Shown here piece by piece: positions 26,525 to 35,429 of a DNA stretch of 64,000 nucleotides. A model generated the notes under the pieces. That model saw only the letters and a program-made list of their open reading frames with translations. It was not told the origin of the DNA and ran no database searches. Positions within the stretch are counted from its first letter, which is position 1. Each line of letters begins with the position of its first letter. The DNA comes from Xanthobacter aminoxidans (lineage in GTDB: Bacteria > Pseudomonadota > Alphaproteobacteria > Rhizobiales > Xanthobacteraceae), in NCBI RefSeq assembly GCF_023571765.1, contig NZ_JAMJXC010000014.1, positions 62,001 to 126,000 of the forward strand. Reading direction: 5' to 3'. The position numbers and the translations under genes were made by a program.

Positions 26525-27958
26525 GTGACGTCCGCCCCCCTGTCCAACTCCACCGCCCACTGGCGCGCGCTGGATGCGGCGCACCACCTGCATCCGTTCT
26601 CCGACACGAAGGCGCTGAACGCCGAGGGGGTGCGGGTCATCACGCGGGCCGAGGGGGTCTATGTCTTCGACAGCGACGGCAACAAGATCCTCGACGGCAT
26701 GTCGGGCCTGTGGTGCTCGCAGGTGGGGCACGGGCGGCACGCCATCGTCGATGCCATGGCGCAGCAGCTCTACCAGCTCGATTATTACAACACCTTTTTC
26801 AAGACCACCCACCCCGCCGCGGCGGAGCTGGCGGCGGCCATCTCCGAGGTGGCGCCGGCCCATATGAACCATGTGTTCTTCACCTCCGGCGGCTCGGAGG
26901 CGGTGGACACGGTGCTGCGCATGGTCCGCCACTATTGGGCCGCGCTGGGCAAGCCCGAGAAGCACATCTTCATTTCCCGCCGCAACGGCTATCACGGCTC
27001 CACCATGGGCGGCGCCTCGCTCGGGGGCATGAAGCCCATGCATGCGCAGGGCGGGTTGCCCATTCCCGGCATCATCCACGTGGCCCAGCCCTATTGGTGG
27101 GCCGAGGGTGGCGAGATGAGCCGCGAGGACTTCGGCCTCTATGCCGCGCGCGAGGTGGCCCGCGCCATCGACGAGGCGGGGCCGGAGAATGTGGCGGCCT
27201 TCATCGGCGAGCCCATCCAGGGTGCCGGCGGCGTCATCATCCCGCCCGCCAATTACTGGCCCGAGGTGGAGAAGATCTGCCGCGAGCGCGACGTTCTGCT
27301 GATCTGCGACGAGGTGATCTGCGGCTTCGGGCGCACCGGCCGCTGGTTCGGCTGCGAATTCATGGGCGTGAAGCCGGACCTCATCACCTTCGCGAAGGGC
27401 GTGACCTCCGGATACTTCCCGCTGGGCGGCGTGATTGTCGGGGATCATTTCGCCGAAGGCTTCATCGAGCATGGCGGCGACTTCAACCACGGCTACACCT
27501 ATTCCGGCCATCCCGGCGGCTGCGCCGCGGCGCTCGCCAACCTCAAGATCATGCACGAGGAAAAGCTGGTGGACCGGGTGCGGACCGATATCGGCCCCTA
27601 CCTGCAGGAACGCTGGCTGAAGCTCGCCGAGCATCCGCTGGTGGGCGAGGCGCGCATGGTGGGGCTCATCGGTGCCATGGAGCTGACCCCCGACAAGTCC
27701 ACCCGTGCCGCCTTCGCGGCCGAGGAGGGCACGGTGGGCCTCATCTGCCGCGATTTCTCCTTCAAGGAGGGGCTGGTGATGCGCGCGGTGCGCGACGGCA
27801 TGATCCTCGCCCCGCCCTTCACCCTGTCGCACGAGGAGGCGGACGAACTGGTCGCCACCGCCTGGCGGGTGCTGGACCTTACCCATGCGGAGCTGATCAA
27901 GCGGGGGATGATGGTTCCCGTCCCGCGCGTGCCGGCGAAGGCCGTGGCGAGCGCCTGA
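26525..27958 (+). CDS. Class III omega-aminotransferase (putrescine/beta-alanine--pyruvate type)
   Basis: 477 residues, fold type I PLP enzyme: FTSGGSEAVDTVLRM, YHGSTMGGASLGG, D262 in CDEVICGFGRTG, and PLP lysine K291 in TFAKGVTSGYFPLGG. It resembles SpuC/omega-amino-acid:pyruvate aminotransferases. Paired in context with the aldehyde dehydrogenase at 23981. Substrate specificity cannot be fixed from sequence. GTG start at 26525. Confidence 0.9.
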   Translation: MTSAPLSNSTAHWRALDAAHHLHPFSDTKALNAEGVRVITRAEGVYVFDSDGNKILDGMSGLWCSQVGHGRHAIVDAMAQQLYQLDYYNTFFKTTHPAAAELAAAISEVAPAHMNHVFFTSGGSEAVDTVLRMVRHYWAALGKPEKHIFISRRNGYHGSTMGGASLGGMKPMHAQGGLPIPGIIHVAQPYWWAEGGEMSREDFGLYAAREVARAIDEAGPENVAAFIGEPIQGAGGVIIPPANYWPEVEKICRERDVLLICDEVICGFGRTGRWFGCEFMGVKPDLITFAKGVTSGYFPLGGVIVGDHFAEGFIEHGGDFNHGYTYSGHPGGCAAALANLKIMHEEKLVDRVRTDIGPYLQERWLKLAEHPLVGEARMVGLIGAMELTPDKSTRAAFAAEEGTVGLICRDFSFKEGLVMRAVRDGMILAPPFTLSHEEADELVATAWRVLDLTHAELIKRGMMVPVPRVPAKAVASA

Positions 27959-28001
27959 GCGCGCCGCGCACGGCGAAGCCGAAGTCAAAGATGGCGGCGG
28001 T

Positions 28002-28034
28002 GGGGCGAAGGCCAAGGTTTTCGCCCCCGGTTTT
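28002..28034 (+). terminator. Likely terminator after the aminotransferase gene
   Basis: Perfect 8 bp stem (GGGGCGAA / TTCGCCCC) with a 10 nt loop, followed by CGGTTTTCCT. Confidence 0.5.
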
Positions 28035-28137
28035 CCTCAAGTCAGTCCCAGGTATTTGCAGCTCTTGGACGCTGTCGGGAACGTTTTTGCCTCGACCACT
28101 GTTTCTGATGCGATCTGAACGCAGCAGGAGAGGTAAG

Positions 28138-28539
28138 ATGCGAAAGACGTTGCTGATGAGTACCGTGATCGCCGCCCTTGCGGCTCCCGTGATCGCTCCC
28201 GCCGCCGCCTTCGCGCAGGCCTCCACCGCCACGGGCGCGGTCGGCGGTGCCGCGGTCGGCGCGGTGGTGGGTGGCCCCGTGGGTGCGGTGGTGGGCGGCG
28301 TGGTCGGTGCCGGTGTCGGCGCGGCCGCCGAGCCCCCGCAGGAGGTGCGCACCTACGTGATGAAGGAGCGCCGCCCCTCCGTCCGCATGGAGCAGGAGGT
28401 GGTGGTGGGCCGCCAGCTCCCGCCCAGCGTGACGCTCTACAACATCCCGCAGAACAGCGAGTATGAATACACGGTGGTGAACGACCGCCGCGTCATCGTC
28501 GAGCCCAAGACCCGCAAGGTGGTCTACATCGTCGAGTGA
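28138..28539 (+). CDS. DUF1236 domain secreted protein
   Basis: 133 residues with a signal peptide (cleavage near AFA-QA, residue 27), a Gly/Ala/Val-rich segment (about residues 33-63) that may be membrane-associating, and a C-terminal DUF1236 domain (RTYVMKERRPSV, VGRQLPPSVTLYNIP, YTVVNDRRVIVEPKTRKVVYIVE). The family is common in Rhizobiales and uncharacterised. Ribosome site AGGAGAGG. Monocistronic, bounded by terminators. Confidence 0.88.
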   Translation: MRKTLLMSTVIAALAAPVIAPAAAFAQASTATGAVGGAAVGAVVGGPVGAVVGGVVGAGVGAAAEPPQEVRTYVMKERRPSVRMEQEVVVGRQLPPSVTLYNIPQNSEYEYTVVNDRRVIVEPKTRKVVYIVE

Positions 28540-28561
28540 CGAAAGCGCTGGTACCGCGTCG

Positions 28562-28590
28562 AAGGCGCCACCCCTCGGGGCGGCGCCTTT
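28562..28590. terminator. Bidirectional terminator between convergent genes
   Basis: AAGGCGCC / GGCGCCTT stem with an inner CCCC/GGGG pairing and TTT tail, between the DUF1236 gene and the convergent GST gene (stop 8 bp away). Confidence 0.7.
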
Positions 28591-28596
28591 GGCGTG

Positions 28597-29196
28597 TCAG
28601 GCCACCGGCGCGGAATCCGCAAACTCAGGATGCGCGGCACTGAAGGCGTCGAACCAGGCGACGAGCTTGGGATGCTCGGCCCTCCAATCCCCGCCGAAGC
28701 GGAAATCGAACCAGCCCAGCGCGCAGGCAAGGGCGATGTCGCCCGCGTTCGGCGTGCCGGAATAGGGCTCCACCTCCGCCTCCAGTGCATCGATCGCGCG
28801 CAGGCGCTTGCCTGCCTGATGCTCCAGCCAGCGCGGCTCGTGCTTCTCCTGCGGCCGGAAGCGCGCCTCATAGAGAATGAGGATGCCTGCATCCATCATC
28901 CCGTCGACGAGGGCCTCGCGGCGCAGCACCTTGATGCGCGCAGCCGGCGCGGTGGGCAGGATGCGCCCGTCGCCCGCCAGATGGTCCAGATAGGCGAGGA
29001 TCACCGACGAATCGAACAGGACCTCTCCGTCGTCGGCCAGCAGCGCGGGAATCTTCCCCAGCGGGTTCTGCTGGCGCAGCGTGTCATTGGGGTCGAGCGT
29101 GTCGGCCGGCTCCAGCTGGAGCGGAATGCCGAGGATGGCAGCGGCGACGCGCACCTTGCGCACGAAGGGAGAGGTGGGGGAGTGGCGGAGCAGCAT
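28597..29196 (-). CDS. Glutathione S-transferase family protein
   Basis: 199 residues: N-terminal domain MLLRHSPTSPFVRKVRVAA with the SPFVRKV active-site pattern (Ser/Cys-type GST), NPLGKIPALL, and FDSSVILAYLDHL; helical C-terminal domain with GDIALACALGWFDFRF. Related to YibF-type GSTs. Substrate unknown. Confidence 0.87.
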   Translation of the reverse strand: MLLRHSPTSPFVRKVRVAAAILGIPLQLEPADTLDPNDTLRQQNPLGKIPALLADDGEVLFDSSVILAYLDHLAGDGRILPTAPAARIKVLRREALVDGMMDAGILILYEARFRPQEKHEPRWLEHQAGKRLRAIDALEAEVEPYSGTPNAGDIALACALGWFDFRFGGDWRAEHPKLVAWFDAFSAAHPEFADSAPVA

Positions 29197-29317
29197 GGGA
29201 AGGGGGTCCGTGGGGACGGGAGGAGGGACCTTCTGGATAGCCCGGCCATGGCCATGCTGCCACGCAAAAACAACGGGATTCGGCGCAGCGTCGTCGCTAC
29301 CCCGTTCTTCCGGCGCC

Positions 29318-30190
29318 TCAGCCGGCTTCCGTCAGCCACGACACCCGCGCCCGCCCCTTGCCGTCCCGCGCCAGCAGGGGGGCGAGGGCGTTGAGCACGG
29401 TTTTCATCTCGTCGGCCAGCGTGAAGGGCGGATTGACGATGATGAGGCCGGAACCGGAAAGGGTGTCCAGCGCGCGCACCTGCGCGAAATCCAGTTCCAC
29501 GCGCAAGGTCTTCGGCAGCTTCAGACTGGCCACGTCGCGGCGGAAGGCGTCTACCGCGCGCAGGTCCTTGATGGGGTACCAGAGCATGAAGATGCCGGTG
29601 GCGAACCGCCGGTGCGCCGCCTCCAGCCCCGCCACCATGCGCTGGAATTCGCCGGGCTCCTCGAACGGCGGGTCCACCAGCACCACGCCGCGCCGCTCGC
29701 GCGGGGGGAGGTGCGCGGCGAGGGCCTGCCAGCCGTCCTGGGCGAGGATTTTCACCCGGCCCTCGGCGCGCGGGTCCTCGCCCACGCGCTTCTCCAGCTT
29801 CACGCGCTCTTCCTTGTTCAGCTCGCAGAACAGGAACTTATCCTGCGGCCGCGACAGGGCGAGGGCGAGGGCCGGCGAGCCGGGATAGAGCTTGCGGCCG
29901 CCTTCGCGCAGGCCGCGCACGCAGTCGAGATAGGGCGCGAGCAGCGCCGCGGCGGGGGCGGGGAGGGTGCCGGCGTCCTGCGCCGCCAGCACCGCCTCGA
30001 TGCCGGCATCCGCCTCGCCGGTCTTGCGGGCGTTGATGCCGTCGAGATCATACAGCCCGGTGCCGGCATGGGTGTCGAGCACGCGATAGGGCGCATCCTT
30101 CTTGCCGAGATAGGCGAGCACGCGGGCCAGCGCGGCGTGCTTCATGACATCGGCCGGGTTTCCGGCGTGGAAGGCGTGGCGATAGTTCAT
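29318..30190 (-). CDS. rlmJ: 23S rRNA (adenine-2030-N6)-methyltransferase RlmJ
   Basis: 290 residues beginning MNYRHAFHAGNPADVMKHAAL, the near-invariant RlmJ N-terminus. It has the SAM site VLDTHAGTGLYDL, the catalytic VLVDPPFEEPGEF, and GSGLIIVNPPF at the C-terminus. Modifies A2030 of 23S rRNA. The upstream frame to 30298 is unconserved, so 30190 is the start. Confidence 0.94.
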   Translation of the reverse strand: MNYRHAFHAGNPADVMKHAALARVLAYLGKKDAPYRVLDTHAGTGLYDLDGINARKTGEADAGIEAVLAAQDAGTLPAPAAALLAPYLDCVRGLREGGRKLYPGSPALALALSRPQDKFLFCELNKEERVKLEKRVGEDPRAEGRVKILAQDGWQALAAHLPPRERRGVVLVDPPFEEPGEFQRMVAGLEAAHRRFATGIFMLWYPIKDLRAVDAFRRDVASLKLPKTLRVELDFAQVRALDTLSGSGLIIVNPPFTLADEMKTVLNALAPLLARDGKGRARVSWLTEAG

Positions 30191-30360
30191 CTCGGCTCGG
30201 CGATGGCGCGGAAGGGAGGGTGTGGATGGCGCGGGCAGCTGTGACGTAGCGGTATTGTGGCCCTCGTGACGCCGTGCGACCGTTCCGGCGTGACGCATGG
30301 ACGCCGGGACGTCAAGCGGCAGTGCTCCACCCGCGCCCCCCGCGTCCGCAGGAGGGAAAC

Positions 30361-30759
30361 ATGAAGCCTCTCGTTTTCGCGCTGTCCCTTGTTGCCACGC
30401 TCGCGGTCGCGGTGCCCGCTTCGGCGCAGCAGGCGCCCTCCCTCGTCGGGACCTGGAAGGGGCCGAGCGACGGTGTGGGCATGGAAATGGGCTATGTGAC
30501 CGCCGATTACGGCCTCGTCGTCGAGGAGCAGCGCGGCCGCTCCTTCAAGGCCAAGGTGGTCTATCCGGTGCGCGGCGGCACCAAGTCCGAGCCGGTCTTC
30601 GGCACGCTCACGCCCGATCTGAAAACCCTCTACCTGTCGGGTGACGACGGCATCCACATCGGGACGATCCAGCCCGACGGCGTGATCGACCTCTGCTATC
30701 TGGAGGCGGACGACGACGACGCGCTGGCGCTCTGCGCGCGCCTCACCAAGCAGCCCTGA
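30361..30759 (+). CDS. Small secreted protein of unknown function
   Basis: 132 residues with a signal peptide (ASA-QQ, residue 22). The mature domain begins LVGTWKGPSDGVG and has alternating strands ending IGTIQPDGVIDLCYLEADDDDALALCARL, resembling small lipocalin-like domains that start with G-x-W. Two Cys near the end. Start supported by GGAGGG. Monocistronic. Confidence 0.75.
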   Translation: MKPLVFALSLVATLAVAVPASAQQAPSLVGTWKGPSDGVGMEMGYVTADYGLVVEEQRGRSFKAKVVYPVRGGTKSEPVFGTLTPDLKTLYLSGDDGIHIGTIQPDGVIDLCYLEADDDDALALCARLTKQP

Positions 30760-30790
30760 AGACGGGGCGGGGAACCGGCCGGCGGGTGTC

Positions 30791-31513
30791 TCAGCGCCCG
30801 CCGCGCACCGGCGGCATCACCATGCGCGAAAGGCGGCAGGCGCGGCGCTCCACCTCCGGGCAGGGCTGGAAGGCGAGGTCGCGGCTGAGGCACACCCGCA
30901 CTTCCCGCAGCCGGCGCCGGTCGCAGTCCACCGAAATCATGCCGGCCTCCAGGCCGGGATTGGCGGCGCGGAAGGCGTTTTCCACCTCTTGCGGCGCGAC
31001 CATCTTGTAGTCGTCGAGACGGGAGAACTCTGCCGGGATGACCACCTTCGCCTTCGCCGCGCGCACCTGATCGAAATAGGCCTGCGGCGACAGGCCGGAG
31101 CAGGTGCCGTGCTTCTTCCATTCATAGATGACGAGGCGCCGGCTCGGCATCATGTCCAGCATGGAATTGACGAGCGGGTTCGGCACGTAGGGCGGCGGGT
31201 TCTGGCAATATTGCGGGAAGCCGCGCTCATACTGCGGCCACAGGCCGTGCACCACGAAGGCGTAGGGGCGGGTGAGCGAGCATTGTGGCTCGCTGTCCGC
31301 GCGCTTGCCCTGGTCCTCGCAATAGGTCGGGGACCAGGACAAGGAGAGCACATAGAAATCGAACTGGCCGGGCTGGCCCTCGGCTTGCGCAGGGCCGAAA
31401 GCCGCGAGCGCCAGCAGCAGCGCGAGACCGGCGGCGAGCCGGCCTGCGGTCGTCCGCAGGGCCTGTGCGAAAGAGGCCTGCGGGAAAGAGGCCTGCGCCA
31501 AAGGCCGCGTCAC
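30791..31513 (-). CDS. Ribonuclease T2 family protein, secreted
   Basis: 240 residues with a signal peptide after an N-terminal repeat (QASFPQASFAQ; cleavage near QAE-GQ). RNase T2 motifs are intact: CAS1 in VVHGLWPQ and CAS2 in WKKHGTCSG, with the expected Cys pairs and SWSPTYC. It should cleave RNA in the periplasm or outside the cell by the 2',3'-cyclic phosphate route. The GTG start at 31513 overlaps the stop of the upstream gene by 4 bp, so the two are coupled. Confidence 0.9.
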   Translation of the reverse strand: MTRPLAQASFPQASFAQALRTTAGRLAAGLALLLALAAFGPAQAEGQPGQFDFYVLSLSWSPTYCEDQGKRADSEPQCSLTRPYAFVVHGLWPQYERGFPQYCQNPPPYVPNPLVNSMLDMMPSRRLVIYEWKKHGTCSGLSPQAYFDQVRAAKAKVVIPAEFSRLDDYKMVAPQEVENAFRAANPGLEAGMISVDCDRRRLREVRVCLSRDLAFQPCPEVERRACRLSRMVMPPVRGGR

Positions 31514-32052
31514 GGACCCGCCATCTTGCAGGACGGAGCGTAGGCGTAGTTGCGGTCGAGCCCGACCACGCACCATTCCACGCCCCAGGTGGCGCCGGTC
31601 CAGCCGCCGTCCTCGATGATGGAATAATAGATGACGCGCTTCTTGAGGTCGTTGGTGAAGACCGTGCCGCGGCAGTAGCGGCGCGGCTGGTATTCCTGCC
31701 CCCACGGGCGGAAAGCGATCTCGTGCACCTTCTCGAAGTCGGTGATGGAGAGGCTGGAGGCCCAGAAGCGCCGCTCGGTCTCGGCGAAGCGGGTGGCGAT
31801 GAGGTCGAGCGCCTCCTGGCTGTCGCAGGCCGGGACGACGCCGGAATAGTTCGGGCCGGAGAGCCAGAAATTCAGCTCCAGCAGGTTCGCCGCCTTGGCC
31901 GGGGCGACGGACACGGGCGCGAACGCAAGCGCAGCCACGGCCGCCGTCGCGGCGATCCGGCCGATGGAGGCTCCCAAGGCCGCGCGCACGCGCTTCATCT
32001 TGCCGCCAGCCTTTTCGCCAACGGCCTTCGCGCCCAGCGCCCGCTCACCCAT
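31510..32052 (-). CDS. Secreted protein of unknown function, coupled to RNase T2
   Basis: 180 residues; signal peptide with hydrophobic core IAATAAVAALAFAPVSVA and cleavage near AKA-AN. Mature domain about 130 residues with conserved-looking Cys (PACDSQ, RYCRG, EWCVVG, PSCKMAGP) and Trp/Tyr-rich strands. No family recognised. Start 32052 follows GGAG; ATG 31998 is an alternative with a cleaner signal peptide. Translational coupling to the RNase suggests a partner such as an inhibitor, chaperone or co-secreted factor, but that is inference. Confidence 0.68.
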   Translation of the reverse strand: MGERALGAKAVGEKAGGKMKRVRAALGASIGRIAATAAVAALAFAPVSVAPAKAANLLELNFWLSGPNYSGVVPACDSQEALDLIATRFAETERRFWASSLSITDFEKVHEIAFRPWGQEYQPRRYCRGTVFTNDLKKRVIYYSIIEDGGWTGATWGVEWCVVGLDRNYAYAPSCKMAGP

Positions 32053-32245
32053 GGTCGTCTCCACTTCGGCCTTCCGCCCCTCCGGGCGTACCTCGGCGGG
32101 ACGATGCGGCCGGGTTCGGCCGCGGTCAAGGACGCGGCGGCAACACCTTAAGAGAAAATGAACGAGCGGTTCGATGGCGCCTGTCGTGCTCTCGCCGGAA
32201 AAGAACGGCAAGCTGCCTGGGTCCGACTCGCGGGAGGAGCCCCGA

Positions 32246-33535
32246 ATGCCGCAAACGACGCCCCACCTCGTGACCGCCGGCCGGAGCGGACCTGTGCCTT
32301 CGGGCCTGCCGCGCTTCTCCACCGGGCGGGAGGCGGCGCTGGAGATGCGGCCGGACCAGCCGGTCTATTGCTTCCGCCCGGAGGTGCTGACGGCGGACGC
32401 CGCGGCCTTCCTCAAGGCCTTTCCCGGCAAGACCGCCTATGCGGTGAAGACCAATGGCGAGCCCATGGTGCTCGACGTACTGGCGCGATCGGGCATCAAC
32501 GCCTTCGATGTCGCCTCTCCCGCCGAGTTCGCGGCGGCGCGGGCCGCGGCGCCGGGGGCGGAGCTGTTCTACATGCACCCGGTGAAGGCGCAGTCGGACA
32601 TCCGCCTCGCGCTGGAGCATTACCGCATCCGCGCCACCGCCCTCGACCATGAGGACGAGGTGGCGAAGATCCTGCGCATCGTCCGCGCGCTTGATCTCGA
32701 TCCGGAAGACCTCACCTTGTTCGTGCGCATCGCCTCCAAGGGGGAGGCGGCCTATGAGCTGTCGCGCAAGTTCGGCGCGGCGCCGGGCCATGCGGCGGAG
32801 CTGCTCCAGCGCATCCATGGCCTCGGCATCCGCTGCGGCCTGTGCTTCCACGTGGGCAGCCAGGTGGAGGATGTGGACACCTACGCCCGTGCCGTCGCCA
32901 CCGCTGCCGAGGTGCGTGACGCGGCGAAGGTGCCCATCTCGGTGCTCGACGTGGGCGGGGGCTTTCCGGCGACCTATGCGGTGGACCCGCGCCGGCCGGT
33001 GCCGCCCATGCCGCCGCTGGGCGAGATCGTCGGCGGGCTGATGGGGGCGGTGGAGCGGCACGGCTTTTCCGGCATCCCGCTGGTGGCGGAGCCGGGGCGC
33101 GTCATCGTCGCCCGCGCCTTCTCGGTCATCGTGCGGGTGCTGCTGAAGAAGGGCCAGCGGCTCTACATCAATGACGGGGTGTGGTCGTCTTTGTCCGACT
33201 CGTGGACTGGCAAGATTTTGCTGCCCGTGCGTCACATCCCCGATCCCGCCCGCCGCCGCCGGCCGGGGCGGGCGGACGTGATGGCGCCGTTCCGCATCTA
33301 CGGCGCCACCTGCGACAGCGTGGACGTGCTCTCCCGCCCCTTCTATCTGCCGGAGAGCGTGGACACGGGCGACTGGATCGAGATCGGCCACATCGGCGCC
33401 TATTCCCTCTCTTTGCGCACCCGCTTCAACGGCTTCTACCCCGACACCTTCGTGGAAGTGACGACGCCGTTCGACGCCGGTGAGGCGCCGGACGGCTTCG
33501 CCGAGCCCGAGCGGCGGGGCGGAGTGGAGGGGTAG
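32246..33535 (+). CDS. PLP-dependent group IV decarboxylase (ornithine/lysine decarboxylase-like)
   Basis: 429 residues of the alanine-racemase-fold decarboxylase family: PLP lysine K68 in TAYAVKTN, HVGSQVEDVDTYARA, DVGGGFPATY, EPGRVIVARA and the catalytic Cys in YGATCDSVD. This fits ornithine decarboxylase or the related lysine/ornithine and carboxynorspermidine enzymes, and so polyamine synthesis. ATG 32246 follows GGGAGGAG; the earlier ATG at 32174 is unlikely. The shared 193 bp with the divergent secreted-protein gene holds both promoters. Confidence 0.88.
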   Translation: MPQTTPHLVTAGRSGPVPSGLPRFSTGREAALEMRPDQPVYCFRPEVLTADAAAFLKAFPGKTAYAVKTNGEPMVLDVLARSGINAFDVASPAEFAAARAAAPGAELFYMHPVKAQSDIRLALEHYRIRATALDHEDEVAKILRIVRALDLDPEDLTLFVRIASKGEAAYELSRKFGAAPGHAAELLQRIHGLGIRCGLCFHVGSQVEDVDTYARAVATAAEVRDAAKVPISVLDVGGGFPATYAVDPRRPVPPMPPLGEIVGGLMGAVERHGFSGIPLVAEPGRVIVARAFSVIVRVLLKKGQRLYINDGVWSSLSDSWTGKILLPVRHIPDPARRRRPGRADVMAPFRIYGATCDSVDVLSRPFYLPESVDTGDWIEIGHIGAYSLSLRTRFNGFYPDTFVEVTTPFDAGEAPDGFAEPERRGGVEG

Positions 33536-33575
33536 GCGAAAGACCGAAGGCGGGCTTCGTCTCGACAAGAGCGCC

Positions 33576-33684
33576 GTCATGCCCCGGCTTGTCCGGGGCA
33601 TCCACCGTGCCGACAAAGCGATGTTTCGTTTCCCAGAGGCCGCCCGGCCGCTGAGTGGATCCCCCGGACAAGCCGGGGGATGAC
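33576..33684. repeat. Long inverted repeat between convergent genes
   Basis: Two 30 bp arms (33576-33605 and 33655-33684) are near-perfect inverted copies: GTCATGCCCCGGCTTGTCCG and its partner CCCCCGGACAAGCCGGGGG. Each arm is itself palindromic. Elements of this kind are scattered in Bradyrhizobium/Xanthobacter-type genomes and may serve as bidirectional terminators. Confidence 0.75.
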
Positions 33685-33712
33685 GGTCGAAAGGGATGGT
33701 GAGGTCCCGGCC

Positions 33713-34690
33713 CTAGAACCAGATCTTCTGGGTCTCGCGGCCCTTGTAGAGGTCGGCCACATACGCGCCGTAGCCGTTGAATAGCTCGGTCGGCACGCGC
33801 TGGCCGGTGGCGATGTCCTCTTCGCTCGCCTGGCTCCAGCGCGGGTGCGGCACCTTGGGGTTCACATTGGCCCAGAAGCCGTATTCGGACCCCTGGAGCT
33901 GCTCCCAGAAGCTCACCGGCTGCTTGTCGGTGAAGGTGAAGCGGACGATGCCCTTGATGGATTTGAAGCCGTATTTCCACGGCAGCACCAGCCGGAGCGG
34001 CGCGCCGAACTGGTTGGGCGCGGGCTTGCCGTAGACACCGGTGACGAGGAAGGCGAGTTCGTTGGTCGCCTCTTCCAGCGTCAGGCCTTCCACGTAGGGC
34101 CACGTATAGCGGAAGTCCCGCTGGTTGGGCGCCACCTTGGGATCGAGGAAGGTCTCCATCTTGATGTATTTCGCGCCCGAGGTGGGGGCCGCGAGGGCCA
34201 CGAGGTCCTTCATGGGAAAGCCCGTCCACGGCACCGCCATGGACCACGCCTCGACGCAGCGGTGGCGATAGAGGCGCTCCTCGAACTTCACCTTCTTGAA
34301 CAGATCGTCGATGCCCATTTCCTGGGGCTTCTCCACCAGCCCGTCGATCTTCACCAGCCACGGACGGCGCTGGAAGCGCGTCATGGAGGGGCCGACGACC
34401 TTGCCGTAGCTGAACTCGTAATAATTGTTCACGAGGCTCGACTTCGCTTCAGGCGTCACCGGCCGTTCCAGCGTGTAGCGCGGGTTTCGGGGGGCGGGGT
34501 AAAGGCTGGCCGAGGGGTCGGGAATGTCGCCGACGCGCTGGGCTGCGGCAGGGCTGGAGAGCGTCCCGGCGCCGAGGCCGGCGAGGAGCATGGCCCCCGC
34601 GCCCATGGCCTGGCGGCGGTTGAGATAGACGTCCTCCGGCGTTGCCGCCGATTCGGGAAGTTCCCAGCCGCGCCTTGATCTGATGAGCAT
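33713..34690 (-). CDS. msrP: Protein-methionine-sulfoxide reductase catalytic subunit MsrP (YedY)
   Basis: 325-residue periplasmic molybdopterin enzyme that repairs Met sulfoxide in envelope proteins. A twin-arginine signal (N-R25-R26-Q-A-M) directs Tat export, and Mo-ligand Cys145 lies in RHRCVEAWS. APLRLVLPWKYGFKSIK and the C-terminal NGYGAYVADLYKGRETQKIWF are typical. Its usual haem membrane partner MsrQ is not adjacent on either side. Confidence 0.95.
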   Translation of the reverse strand: MLIRSRRGWELPESAATPEDVYLNRRQAMGAGAMLLAGLGAGTLSSPAAAQRVGDIPDPSASLYPAPRNPRYTLERPVTPEAKSSLVNNYYEFSYGKVVGPSMTRFQRRPWLVKIDGLVEKPQEMGIDDLFKKVKFEERLYRHRCVEAWSMAVPWTGFPMKDLVALAAPTSGAKYIKMETFLDPKVAPNQRDFRYTWPYVEGLTLEEATNELAFLVTGVYGKPAPNQFGAPLRLVLPWKYGFKSIKGIVRFTFTDKQPVSFWEQLQGSEYGFWANVNPKVPHPRWSQASEEDIATGQRVPTELFNGYGAYVADLYKGRETQKIWF

Positions 34691-34805
34691 TCAGTGTCCT
34701 CCGTCGCGGCGCCAAGATCGGGGCGGGGGGACGAAGGGGCAAGTCACACAGGCGTGTCTCACACGGGCGTGTCTTACGCGCCGGTGTGAGTCCTCTCCCG
34801 TGGGC

Positions 34806-35315
34806 TCACTGAGGAGCGGCGGCGGATTGCTCGAGGGTCAGCGTCGCGCCGGCGATGGAAACGCTGAGGCCGCTGTCGGACGATACGCTGAGGGGTTGCA
34901 GCGTCACCTGCTTGGTGGCGTCGTCGGAGGCCAGCATGTTGGCGGAAAAGCCCGGGCCGAGGGAGAAGCCGGTGGAGATGCCGACATATTTCCCCGCCAG
35001 CGCGCCGGGCGCCACGGCCGGCGAGGTGGCGATCACCGCCCAGAGCATGCTGGCCTGATCGGAAACGCCGAAGTCGAGCCCGATCCGCTCCATGGTGCCG
35101 CTGTAATAGTGATTGACCCCCATGGAGGGCCGGTATTCGCATTTCACGGAGCGCGAGGAGCCGAAGCCGTAGCCGGTGGCGAAGGCGCTGCGGCATTCCA
35201 GCAGGCCGGCCGCCACCTGGGGCATCGCCGGGCCGCCGAAGGCCGGCGCCAGCATGGCGGCGAGGCCGGCGCCGCAAAGCGCGACCGCCACCGAACGAGA
35301 CACAAACCTGGACAT
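34806..35315 (-). CDS. DUF992 secreted protein (paralog 1)
   Basis: 169 residues with a signal peptide. Core DUF992 features: AGLLECRSAFATGYGFGSSRSVKCEYRP, YYSGTMERIGLDFGVSD, LWAVIA and GISTGFSLGPGFSANML. Two Cys likely pair. Strong ribosome site GGAGGGG at 35315. First of three consecutive DUF992 genes on the same strand; family function unknown, presumably periplasmic or surface beta-barrel-like. Confidence 0.87.
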   Translation of the reverse strand: MSRFVSRSVAVALCGAGLAAMLAPAFGGPAMPQVAAGLLECRSAFATGYGFGSSRSVKCEYRPSMGVNHYYSGTMERIGLDFGVSDQASMLWAVIATSPAVAPGALAGKYVGISTGFSLGPGFSANMLASDDATKQVTLQPLSVSSDSGLSVSIAGATLTLEQSAAAPQ

Positions 35316-35429
35316 GCCGAACCCCTCCGCACAGGGATGGCGCCTCGGCGGGACCATGTCGTCCGGCTGAGGCAAAGCTCACTCTGCCACGAAGGCTGCG
35401 GCCCTTTTATGGTGGGTCGCGAAATACCT

